Below, one piece after another: positions 52,440 through 60,744 of a DNA stretch of 64,000 nucleotides. Position 1 is the first letter of the stretch, and each line of letters begins with the position of its first letter. The notes beneath the pieces were generated by a model that saw only the letters and a list, made by a program, of their open reading frames with translations, was not told the origin of the DNA and made no database searches. Where the stretch lies: the NCBI GenBank assembly GCA_015058985.1, contig SVBH01000001.1, positions 1 through 64,000 on the forward strand, given 5' to 3'. The translations under genes were made by a program, and so were the position numbers. The DNA is from Erysipelotrichaceae bacterium. Its GTDB lineage: Bacteria > Bacillota_I > Bacilli_A > RFN20 > DUOF01.

Positions 52440-52697
52440 ATGAAAAGACTAGGAATAATTGCTATTATTGTAGAATGTCAAAATGAATGTACACCATTAG
52501 AGATTCAAAAACTGCTAACTTCTTACGCCCATATTATCATAGGAAGATTAGGCGTTCCTGACAGAGAAAGTGGTTATAACACAATTTCAATTATCGTAAA
52601 AGGAACTTTAGAAGACATCTCTGCTTTGTCTGGCAAATTAGGAAAATTAAAAAATGTTGCTGTTAAATCAGCACTTACTTCAGTAGAAATTAATTAA
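52440..52697 (+). CDS. TM1266-like ACT-fold regulator (paralogue 2)
   Basis: 85 residues: IAIIVECQNECTPLEIQKL, HIIIGRLGVPDRESGYNTIS, ALSGKLGKLKNVAVKSA, closely matching the TM1266 family. It precedes the ABC transporter genes by 11 bases, hinting at control of uptake or at sensing of the same compound. SD AAAGGAG. Confidence 0.78.
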   Translation: MKRLGIIAIIVECQNECTPLEIQKLLTSYAHIIIGRLGVPDRESGYNTISIIVKGTLEDISALSGKLGKLKNVAVKSALTSVEIN

Positions 52698-52708
52698 GGA
52701 GGATATTT

Positions 52709-53695
52709 ATGAAAAAATTATTTCGTTTTTTATCTATTTTTTTGCTTTCTTTATCTATCGGGGCTTGCTCCAACAACAAAGATAAAACTGTTGATGTTTA
52801 TATGCCTGATGGAGCACCTGCTCTAGCTATGGCCAAATTAATGTATGAAAAATATACAACAAAAGGTTATACGGTTAAATATCATATTGTAGCAAGTGAA
52901 ACCATTACTTCTCATATAACAAATGGAGATGCTGATATTGCTATCGTTCCTACCAACGCTGCTGCTAATCTTTATAATAAAGGCAACAAAATAAAAATTG
53001 TTTCTTCAAATACTTGGGGTTTATTATATATGGTTGGAAATGCTAACAATACTACTCCTATCACTGACTTAAATTCTTTAAAAGGAGAAGTTGTAGGTAT
53101 CATAGGTCAAGGACAAGTTCCTGATTTAGTATTCAAATACATACTTAAAGCAAATAACATTGAATATGTTGCAAGTGATACTGCTATTGATAATAAAGTT
53201 GCTTTGAAGTATTTTGCAGATGGACCTTCTATGATTCCTTTATTAAAACAAAAACAATTGAAATATGGAATTTTAGGAGAACCAGCTGTATCCACTTCCG
53301 TCGCTAATGCTTCAACATCCATTGTTTTAGATATTCAATCAGCTTGGCAAGAAGCATCAGGGCAATCTTCAAGTTATCCGCAAGCTTCTTTAGTTGTTAA
53401 ATCTTCTTTTTTAGAAAATCATAGTGATTTTATCAATTCTATGTTAGAAGAACTAGAAACATCAAATACATGGATTTTAGATAACATTGATAAATTAAAC
53501 GACACTTTAAAAGATCATGGCAGTACCACTAATATATCTTATACTGTTGAAATCTTACAAAGATGTAACATTAGACTCGTTAAGGGAATAGAAATGAAAA
53601 CAGCAGTAAATGCGTTCTTGGATTCTATATATTCAATAGTTCCAAATAGTATAGGAGGACAATTGCCAAATGACTCTTTCTACTACATACCATAA
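52709..53695 (+). CDS. ABC transporter substrate-binding lipoprotein
   Basis: 328 residues. Lipoprotein signal with lipobox SIGAC (Cys about residue 20). The mature protein is an NMT1/SsuA-like periplasmic-binding fold: VYMPDGAPALAMA, HITNGDADIAIVPTNAAA, VGIIGQGQVPDLV, GILGEPAVSTS. It delivers a small organic ligand (sulfonate, pyrimidine precursor or similar; not resolvable) to the permease/ATPase downstream. SD AAGGAGGA. Confidence 0.82.
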   Translation: MKKLFRFLSIFLLSLSIGACSNNKDKTVDVYMPDGAPALAMAKLMYEKYTTKGYTVKYHIVASETITSHITNGDADIAIVPTNAAANLYNKGNKIKIVSSNTWGLLYMVGNANNTTPITDLNSLKGEVVGIIGQGQVPDLVFKYILKANNIEYVASDTAIDNKVALKYFADGPSMIPLLKQKQLKYGILGEPAVSTSVANASTSIVLDIQSAWQEASGQSSSYPQASLVVKSSFLENHSDFINSMLEELETSNTWILDNIDKLNDTLKDHGSTTNISYTVEILQRCNIRLVKGIEMKTAVNAFLDSIYSIVPNSIGGQLPNDSFYYIP

Positions 53696-54445
53696 AACTA
53701 AAAAATTTCTATACGCTTCAATATCTATTTTATTAGTTATATTAATATGGTATTTTTTAGCGTATTTCATCAATAAGAGTATTTAATCCCTTATCCCTTA
53801 ACTGTATTAAAAACATTGATTAGCTTAATTAAAAACAATGATTTTTTACCAACTTTATCTACCACTCTTAAAAACTGTTTAATAAGTTTTACTATTTCCT
53901 TTATCTTAGCATTAACCTTTGCTATTATAAGTTATTTATCTACATCTATCGAAATGATAATTAAACCCATCATTAACATTTTAAAAGCAATTCCAACCAT
54001 CTCTATCTTACTTATTGTCCTAATATGGTTGCCTGCTTCACAATCTCCTATTTTAGTAGGTTCAATTATCTTATTTCCAATGATGTATGCAGCTTTTCTA
54101 TCATCATTAAAAAATGTCGATATAAATTTAATAGAGATGTCTTTAATATATAAAGTCTCTTTAAAAGATAAAATATTAAAACTGTATATTCCTTCAATAA
54201 CTTCTCCTTTGCTAACTCAATCAAAAAGTTGTATTTCACTTTCTGTTAAATTAACAATTGCAGCAGAAGTATTAGCCCACACAATGAATAGTATCGGAAT
54301 CCAAATGCAAATCGCTAAAACTTACATTGAAATGGATGTCATCTTTGCTTGGACTATTATTGCTATCATACTTTCATATCTATTAGAACTTCTTATTGTA
54401 TTAATTTACAAAATAATAGCAAGGAGGAAAATATATGGACATTAA
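53670..54445 (+). pseudogene. ABC transporter permease, frameshifted
   Basis: SsuC/TauC-type permease. An ATG at 53670 after GGAGG encodes the expected N-terminal TM helix (FLYASISILLVILIWYFLAYF) but runs into TAA at 53784. The rest of the protein (IPYPLTVLKTLISLI onward, including the EAA-like loop region) continues in the -1 frame to 54445 and ends overlapping the ATPase start. A single missing base near 53775-53783 explains it. The downstream part could be translated from TTG 53816 but would lack helix one. Sequence error, real inactivation or recoding remain possible. Confidence 0.7.
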
Positions 54446-55067
54446 ACTAGAAAACGTTTCCAAAAAATATGGAGATAAAACGATCTTTTCTTCATTGAGT
54501 TTCACTTTCAAAGAAAATAAAATTACTTGTCTTATGGGACCATCTGGAATAGGAAAAACAACTTTAGTAAGAATGATTGCAGGATTAACTCCATTCCAAG
54601 GTAATATTACCAAACCAAATGCTATTTCATATATTTTTCAAGAAGCAAGACTTATAAATAATTTAACAGTTTATGAAAACCTAGATTATGTTATAAAAAA
54701 TATTTATAAAGACAAAAACGAAAGAAAACAAATAATTGAAAATACATTAAAAAAAGTTGAATTATTGGAATACGCTTCTTTCTACCCTAACCAATTATCA
54801 GGAGGAATGGCTCAAAGAGTTTCAATCGCAAGAGCTTTTATCTATCCATCTTCCCTATTAATCATGGATGAACCATTTAAACAATTAGACGAAGAATTAA
54901 GGACTAAAGTAATCAAAGAATTTTTAAAACTTCTAAAAGAAAACAAAAAAACTGTAATTTACATTACCCATGACATAGAAGAAGCAAAACTATTAACTAA
55001 TAATATCTATATAATTAAAAATGAATCAGAAATAACAAAAAATAACAAACAAAAAAACCTCATCTGA
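54435..55067 (+). CDS. ABC transporter ATP-binding protein (SsuB/TauB-like)
   Basis: 210 residues: Walker A GPSGIGKTT, a Q-loop FQEARLINN, signature LSGGMAQRVSIARAF, Walker B LLIMDEPFKQLD, and H-loop ITHDIEEA. Powers uptake with the upstream permease and lipoprotein. SD GGAGG. It overlaps the permease ORF by 11 bases. Complete. Confidence 0.9.
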   Translation: MDIKLENVSKKYGDKTIFSSLSFTFKENKITCLMGPSGIGKTTLVRMIAGLTPFQGNITKPNAISYIFQEARLINNLTVYENLDYVIKNIYKDKNERKQIIENTLKKVELLEYASFYPNQLSGGMAQRVSIARAFIYPSSLLIMDEPFKQLDEELRTKVIKEFLKLLKENKKTVIYITHDIEEAKLLTNNIYIIKNESEITKNNKQKNLI

Positions 55068-55078
55068 GGTTTTTTATC
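55053..55078. terminator. Bidirectional terminator
   Basis: AACCTCA/TGAGGTT stem with A6 before and T6 after. Confidence 0.75.
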
Positions 55079-56252
55079 TTTTAATATTTAAATCTATATC
55101 CAATTTTCCCCTGTCCTTAAGAGATTGATAAGAAGATCCTTTTCTTCCCAACAAAGTATCAAATTCCTTATTCTGACGATTATACTCTTGCTCTAGCAAA
55201 AACATTCTTTCTTCATAGACACTTATCACTGCATGCTTAACCACATCTAAATCTTGCTTATCAATTTCCTTATCACAAATATGCTCTATATCAACGCTTT
55301 TTAGTTTTTTATAAAACTCATATAACTCAGGATTAAGACGCATTTCCTCAGCCAAATCAATCAATTGTTGATGAGCATTCATATTAGCACTTTCCTTTAA
55401 AGTTAAAGCATTACCATATTCTTTACTCGTACTATTAATAGCATCAACATCTTCTTTAGTTAAATTTTCATCATTTAAACTAGCCAAATTAAAACTTTCT
55501 CCATTATCAAACAAAGGAGCAACTTCTAACTTGTAATTTTTTCCATTTCTAATCAAAGCAAGATGCAAATTATGACTACTCATATCCATTTGACAAGTAG
55601 CATATCCTAACAAAGCAATCTTCTTTAAATCCAAATCAAAATCAGAAGATAAATCAACATGCTTTTTAATTTTCAATTGCTTCCTTAATTTCTTACCAAT
55701 TACACTATCACTAACTAACTCATTGGCAATCTTATTATAAGTCTCAATTGCATAAGTGCCATCACTACCCGTAACATTGCAATAAGCACAAACCAATTCA
55801 TCCAATTTAATAATTTGAGCATTATTATAAGGTTCATCAATTTTATAATCATAAGATACTACCGCATTATGAACCCTTTCTTTCTCCATAATGGCTAAAT
55901 AATTATTATAATATTGTTCTATCTTATTAATATCTTCAATATGAAAATTAGACTTACAAAAATCCTTGTATTCCTCAAAATTCATTTTCTTCTTTTCATC
56001 AACCTGAGGAAAATCTTTCATCAAAACAAGATCACAGTCAGCACATTTAACACCAACCTCATCACATAAAGATTTAGAAATCACATCAGCATAATCAGAA
56101 GCTCCAGTACCCTGTTTCAAAAAAACATCACAAGAATTAGAGAGAGTTATTTGATAATTATTATGACAACCTAAAAGTTTCTTATGTTTCAAAGGTTTCT
56201 TAGAACCTTCTTTGTATATTTTACCATTAGAATAAACAAAAACCTCTCTCAT
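55074..56252 (-). CDS. HipA-like kinase-fold protein (divergent)
   Basis: About 392 residues. An early FLKQGTGASDYADVISKSLCDEVGV resembles the ATP-binding and SE.iaS part of HipA-like kinases. MDMSSHNLHLALI followed by LEVAPLFDNGESF resembles the catalytic/metal segment (DxHxxN, then ApLYD). The canonical catalytic Asp of that loop appears changed to Ser (MSSHN). It may be a divergent or inactive kinase. No HipB-like antitoxin is adjacent. Tentative. Confidence 0.45.
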   Translation of the reverse strand: MREVFVYSNGKIYKEGSKKPLKHKKLLGCHNNYQITLSNSCDVFLKQGTGASDYADVISKSLCDEVGVKCADCDLVLMKDFPQVDEKKKMNFEEYKDFCKSNFHIEDINKIEQYYNNYLAIMEKERVHNAVVSYDYKIDEPYNNAQIIKLDELVCAYCNVTGSDGTYAIETYNKIANELVSDSVIGKKLRKQLKIKKHVDLSSDFDLDLKKIALLGYATCQMDMSSHNLHLALIRNGKNYKLEVAPLFDNGESFNLASLNDENLTKEDVDAINSTSKEYGNALTLKESANMNAHQQLIDLAEEMRLNPELYEFYKKLKSVDIEHICDKEIDKQDLDVVKHAVISVYEERMFLLEQEYNRQNKEFDTLLGRKGSSYQSLKDRGKLDIDLNIKR

Positions 56253-56331
56253 ATACAAATCACTACTTCCTTACTTATAGTATAACATAACAAATTATTA
56301 ATAATATAAAAATAATATCATTGTGTTGATA

Positions 56332-57234
56332 TTATAAAACACCTTTATACCAAGTAGGAACAACTAAATTCATATTATCATACCATTTCATTATCTTATT
56401 ATGAATCTCATATCCTTTTTGAGTTTCTTCATCCCCAAATTTCAAAGCCCATGGAATAAAAGATATCAAATGTTCAACAGCATACAAAGCTAAAATAGGA
56501 AAGAAATCACTAGGAACCTTATTATCAAAATAACCATTGATTAAACCAGTTTCAAAATATTCACTGACACTAACATTCCAAACAAAAGGTTTAAACTCAT
56601 CATAAGGATCTGCCACAGTATTCTTATCAAAATCAATAACACCAATCTTACCATCACAAACAATCAAATTACCAACATGATAATCAGCATGCGTAAAAGT
56701 TTGTTTCCTATCCTTAACAAGATACATATGTTCATCCATATATTTCTTTAATAACTCTTTATTAGGAACTTCCACAGGACAATCATCCATTGCTTTATAC
56801 TTTCTAACCATCTTTGTAGTATACTTTTCCCACCAAGAAGGCACATCATCTAAACTAACAGGTAAAGCATGTAACTTTTGTAATATCTTACCAGCTTCAA
56901 TACCTAACAAATAAGCTTCCTTATCACCAAGTTTAGCAACCGCAGTTTCAGCATCTTCACCTTCAAGCCAAGTCAAAACAGTATAAACTTCATCATCATT
57001 TAATCTACCAAAACAAATAGGTTTAGAAGCATTAATTCCTAACTTCTCAACTTCTTGTAACAACTTAAACTGTTTAGCTTTCTTCTCATACAACTCAGAA
57101 GAAGTAATCCTTAACAAAAACTTATTACCATCTTCATCTTTAACAATATACTTAGTATCCACTGACCATCCCTTAGTCAACTTCTCAATACTAACCCAAC
57201 TATCATATCCTGGTATCACTTTAAACTTTTCCAT
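56332..57234 (-). CDS. Aminoglycoside phosphotransferase-family (APH/ChoK-like) kinase
   Basis: 300 residues. ATP-binding N-lobe with FLLRITSSELYEKKAKQF, hinge LTWLEGEDAE, the catalytic Brenner loop THADYHVGNLI (HxDxxxxN) and the metal-binding VIDFDKN. Complete for the family, which phosphorylates sugars, choline, fructosamine or aminoglycosides; the substrate is not predictable. Start at ATG after GGTGGGATAGG. Confidence 0.82.
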   Translation of the reverse strand: MEKFKVIPGYDSWVSIEKLTKGWSVDTKYIVKDEDGNKFLLRITSSELYEKKAKQFKLLQEVEKLGINASKPICFGRLNDDEVYTVLTWLEGEDAETAVAKLGDKEAYLLGIEAGKILQKLHALPVSLDDVPSWWEKYTTKMVRKYKAMDDCPVEVPNKELLKKYMDEHMYLVKDRKQTFTHADYHVGNLIVCDGKIGVIDFDKNTVADPYDEFKPFVWNVSVSEYFETGLINGYFDNKVPSDFFPILALYAVEHLISFIPWALKFGDEETQKGYEIHNKIMKWYDNMNLVVPTWYKGVL

Positions 57235-57279
57235 CCTATCCCACCTTTCTAAAGTCATATTTTATCATATAAAATCATA

Positions 57280-57320
57280 ATAAAAAAACATCAATCTTTT
57301 TGTTAAATTGATTTTTTTGA
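57280..57320. terminator. Terminator beside the distal end of the CRISPR array
   Basis: ATCAAT/ATTGAT stem with T-rich tails on both strands; it would end the minus-strand CRISPR transcript. Confidence 0.55.
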
Positions 57321-57348
57321 ATTTTCCTACATAAAAAAAGCACATAAG

Positions 57349-58837
57349 ACATCTTATATGCTTTAAATTACATTACTCTCAAACATAGGAAGAGATAGTA
57401 ACAATAACAACGCAGGTACTTTATATGCTTTAAATTACATTACTCTCAAACTACGCTCATCTATTCCCATCAGAAACTCAAGTACTTTATATGCTTTAAA
57501 TTACATTACTCTCAAACATCCTTTGCTGCTAGATATAATCTCATAATGTACTTTATATGCTTTAAATTACATTACTCTCAAACATAAATCTACCCAATTC
57601 CACTTACATAAAAGTACTTTATATGCTTTAAATTACATTACTCTCAAACCTTCATCATCTATTTGTCTGACATATTTTGGTACTTTATATGCTTTAAATT
57701 ACATTACTCTCAAACTTTAATCGAATTTTTCATACCGTTTTTAATGTACTTTATATGCTTTAAATTACATTACTCTCAAACTGACCAATTCCTCTAAAAG
57801 CAAGACTGTTTGTACTTTATATGCTTTAAATTACATTACTCTCAAACTCTGTTCTGATAATATTTTTTATTTTTCTTGTACTTTATATGCTTTAAATTAC
57901 ATTACTCTCAAACGGCCTTCTTCATATTATCCACATATTATCCGTACTTTATATGCTTTAAATTACATTACTCTCAAACATAGTGAGGATGATTGGGTTA
58001 TAAATTTAAGTACTTTATATGCTTTAAATTACATTACTCTCAAACTAGACGATGTTATTTTTAGTTTCTTGAAATGTACTTTATATGCTTTAAATTACAT
58101 TACTCTCAAACACTAGTTATTTAAACTACTTAATGTTATTAGTACTTTATATGCTTTAAATTACATTACTCTCAAACCCAGGAGAGCCAGGTATACAAGG
58201 ACCACAAGTACTTTATATGCTTTAAATTACATTACTCTCAAACAACATAGTATTTTTAATCAATAATAGTTTAGTACTTTATATGCTTTAAATTACATTA
58301 CTCTCAAACCAATAAATTATATATGCTTTTTTTTGTTGCGTACTTTATATGCTTTAAATTACATTACTCTCAAACACTATTAGTACGGAAAGTACCATCA
58401 AGCGAGTACTTTATATGCTTTAAATTACATTACTCTCAAACTATCTATTATAAGTATATATCAAAAAGAAAGTACTTTATATGCTTTAAATTACATTACT
58501 CTCAAACATATGGGCCAATATTACAAAAGTATATTTTGTACTTTATATGCTTTAAATTACATTACTCTCAAACATAACACCTAAGACAACAAACATTGCT
58601 GTAGTACTTTATATGCTTTAAATTACATTACTCTCAAACCCTATTTTTTCAAATTGCAATAGGGAAAAAGTACTTTATATGCTTTAAATTACATTACTCT
58701 CAAACATTAGAGGTAGAAAGGGGGAAGAAAGACAAGTACTTTATATGCTTTAAATTACATTACTCTCAAACTACTGGGATGACACCAACGAATGGTTAAT
58801 TGTACTTTATATGCTTTAAATTACATTACTCTCAAAC
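57349..58837 (-). CRISPR. Type II-A CRISPR array, 23 repeats and 22 spacers
   Basis: 36-bp repeats (minus strand starts GTTTGAGAGTAATG and ends AAAGTAC) with a 66-bp period and 30-nt spacers; the one next to the left-most repeat is 31 nt. All repeats are identical by eye except 57349-57384, which differs at about four of its terminal bases (3' end in transcript orientation). A degenerate repeat marks the leader-distal end, so transcription runs right to left, away from csn2. Confidence 0.97.
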
Positions 58838-58914
58838 CTCAAATAGAGTAAAAAATTCAAGAATATACAGCTTACGACCTATAAAATAAAGCATATATAT
58901 GATACATGTTTATG
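58838..58914 (-). promoter_or_regulatory. CRISPR leader with ATTTGAG anchoring motif
   Basis: 77 bp between csn2 and the first repeat. On the minus strand its last seven bases read ATTTGAG, matching the leader-anchoring sequence known in streptococcal type II-A systems for spacer integration. Confidence 0.75.
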
Positions 58915-59574
58915 TTAACATATTTGGCATAAATCTTCATCTATTATTATAGTTTTATCTACATCAAAAGGTTTATGATGACCAGAAATATTAAATAAAC
59001 AAATATTCATGTATTCCAAATCTTTTCTTATTAGTTTGTATTCCTCTGATGTAATAAAATCAAACAGATTCAATACAAATAATATTTTTATTTCATTGTT
59101 TATCTTTATATTTTTAACATAATTGATAAAATCTTCTACAAAAGATTCTTTATTATATGAACACTTCAATGACGTCATGTTAAAAATATCACTAAAAGAA
59201 ATATTAGTGTTATATTCTAATTTCATATCATAGGATAGAGAAATTTTATCTAGCATTGTAATAATATTAGAGTTTATATTTGCAAGTATAATTTTTTCCT
59301 CATCACCTAAATAATAATTTTCAATGTTTTTATATGTAGCAGTTAAAGATTTTTTTGTATTTAAATTTAAATCGAATATATCCGTGATAAAAAATGACTC
59401 CTTACCCACATCCAACAATTTGTCTTGATATAAAATGATTTCATCATTATTAGCTTCTTTTATATAATTTATCAGTTTATATAAATATTTAGGATTTTCA
59501 AAAACAAGATTATATACAATTCCTGCTTCAATCCTAAAAACGTAATCTATCCTTTTAATTTTTAAAGTTTTCAC
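58915..59574 (-). CDS. csn2: Csn2, type II-A adaptation protein
   Basis: 219 residues. The N-terminus YVFRIEAGIVYNLVFENPKY and the C-terminal ILFVLNLFDFITSEEY, then FDVDKTIIIDEDLCQIC are typical of Csn2. It forms a DNA-encircling tetramer that binds free ends during spacer acquisition. It overlaps cas2 by 4 bases, last gene of the cas operon and next to the leader. Identifies the system as subtype II-A. Confidence 0.87.
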   Translation of the reverse strand: MKTLKIKRIDYVFRIEAGIVYNLVFENPKYLYKLINYIKEANNDEIILYQDKLLDVGKESFFITDIFDLNLNTKKSLTATYKNIENYYLGDEEKIILANINSNIITMLDKISLSYDMKLEYNTNISFSDIFNMTSLKCSYNKESFVEDFINYVKNIKINNEIKILFVLNLFDFITSEEYKLIRKDLEYMNICLFNISGHHKPFDVDKTIIIDEDLCQIC

Positions 59575-59891
59575 AATTCAGTAATCCTTTCATCAGTATT
59601 TAAAACGTCCGTATAATGTTCGCCTACCACAAAATTCATCTCTGAAAATTGTTTTTCAGTAACAGTAAGTATGGCTACGCTTCCTTCACTAGGAGCAATT
59701 TTTTCAACTGATGTTTCTATAGACGATGCCATCCGAGAATCAGAACATAACTTTAAATATACGGATTCTTGCAACATATAGAAACCCAATTTCTTTATAT
59801 CTTTAACAAACTTAGCATAACTCTTTCTTTGTGATACTTTTTCAACGGGCAAATCAAAAAATAATATTAATCTCATATATCTATAACTCAT
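59571..59891 (-). CDS. cas2: Cas2
   Basis: 106 residues from MSYRYMRLILFFDLPV (conserved first strand with the Asp). It ends TEKQFSEMNF. With Cas1 it forms the integrase complex. The start at 59891 overlaps the cas1 end; a start at MRLI (59876) is the alternative. Confidence 0.9.
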   Translation of the reverse strand: MSYRYMRLILFFDLPVEKVSQRKSYAKFVKDIKKLGFYMLQESVYLKLCSDSRMASSIETSVEKIAPSEGSVAILTVTEKQFSEMNFVVGEHYTDVLNTDERITEL

Positions 59892-60744
59892 AATCAATAA
59901 ATTCAATTGATCCTTTTCCATTCTTTAATACATTTAAAACATTTTGAACATATAATTTTATAGCATTTTCTAAATACATTTCTTGATTTTTAAACTTAAC
60001 CTTATCATTTAACATATATGATAGCTGTTTCTTAAAATTATCATCATCTAATTTACCATTTATAACATACAAATCAACATAAGGTCTAAGAGGTTCTATT
60101 AAATCACAAGAAAGATTAAATGAATTAATTTCACCAATGTGATGTATGCCAACTTCAGTTAAGTAACCATAGCACTTTATTTCTCTATTAATTGCGCTTA
60201 ATACAATTGAGTATCCATAATCTAAATATGTGTTAATTAAACAATCTTTATTTCTAGAAAACTCATTTCCAAATAAAGCATTAAAATACACTTTAGCAGC
60301 ATGCCCCTCTCTGTTAGTTGCATCTCCATTTACAACTTCTTTACTGTAATCTAAAAGCTTATTAAAATTGCTATTATTAATTTTCATTAGATTCCTAGCT
60401 TGATTTATAATTTTTCTAACTATTAAATCTTTCCAAATTTCATCTTTTAATAACTCATTCCATTTAGTTTGACTCATTATTTTTCTATATGAATCATTTG
60501 TCCCATATATGGGTAATAATTGAGATTGAGGGTTATGTTTGCCATCACAAAACACAACCCTTATATTCTTTTCAGACAAAGCAGAAAGCAACGCTGTAGT
60601 AATAGATACCTCAGTAGAATGTATAACTAGAGATGAAATTTCATCTAATAGAATCCTTGTTTCAGTTTCACTTCTACATACAAGATAATTTAATGAATAT
60701 TCAAGCTTACATCTATTTCTAATAATAACAGTTCTGAATGCCAT
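59881..60744 (-). CDS. cas1: Cas1 integrase
   Basis: 287 residues: MAFRTVIIRNRCKLEYSLN, NREGHAAKVYF (catalytic Glu), EVGIHHIGE (catalytic His) and CDLIEPLRPYVD (Asp), all typical of type II-A Cas1. Inserts new spacers at the leader-proximal repeat. The start overlaps the cas9 stop (TAATG). Confidence 0.95.
   Translation of the reverse strand: MAFRTVIIRNRCKLEYSLNYLVCRSETETRILLDEISSLVIHSTEVSITTALLSALSEKNIRVVFCDGKHNPQSQLLPIYGTNDSYRKIMSQTKWNELLKDEIWKDLIVRKIINQARNLMKINNSNFNKLLDYSKEVVNGDATNREGHAAKVYFNALFGNEFSRNKDCLINTYLDYGYSIVLSAINREIKCYGYLTEVGIHHIGEINSFNLSCDLIEPLRPYVDLYVINGKLDDDNFKKQLSYMLNDKVKFKNQEMYLENAIKLYVQNVLNVLKNGKGSIEFIDYEL

Noticed and set aside
58323-58577. An 84-residue plus-strand protein with YFICFKLHYSQT repeats
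   Set aside because: It is a translation of CRISPR repeats and spacers.
58880-58900. AAAGCATATA in the leader as a tracrRNA anti-repeat
   Set aside because: Only about 11 bases match one end of the repeat and the segment that must pair with the 5' part of the crRNA repeat is absent. tracrRNA is more likely outside the window, upstream of cas9.
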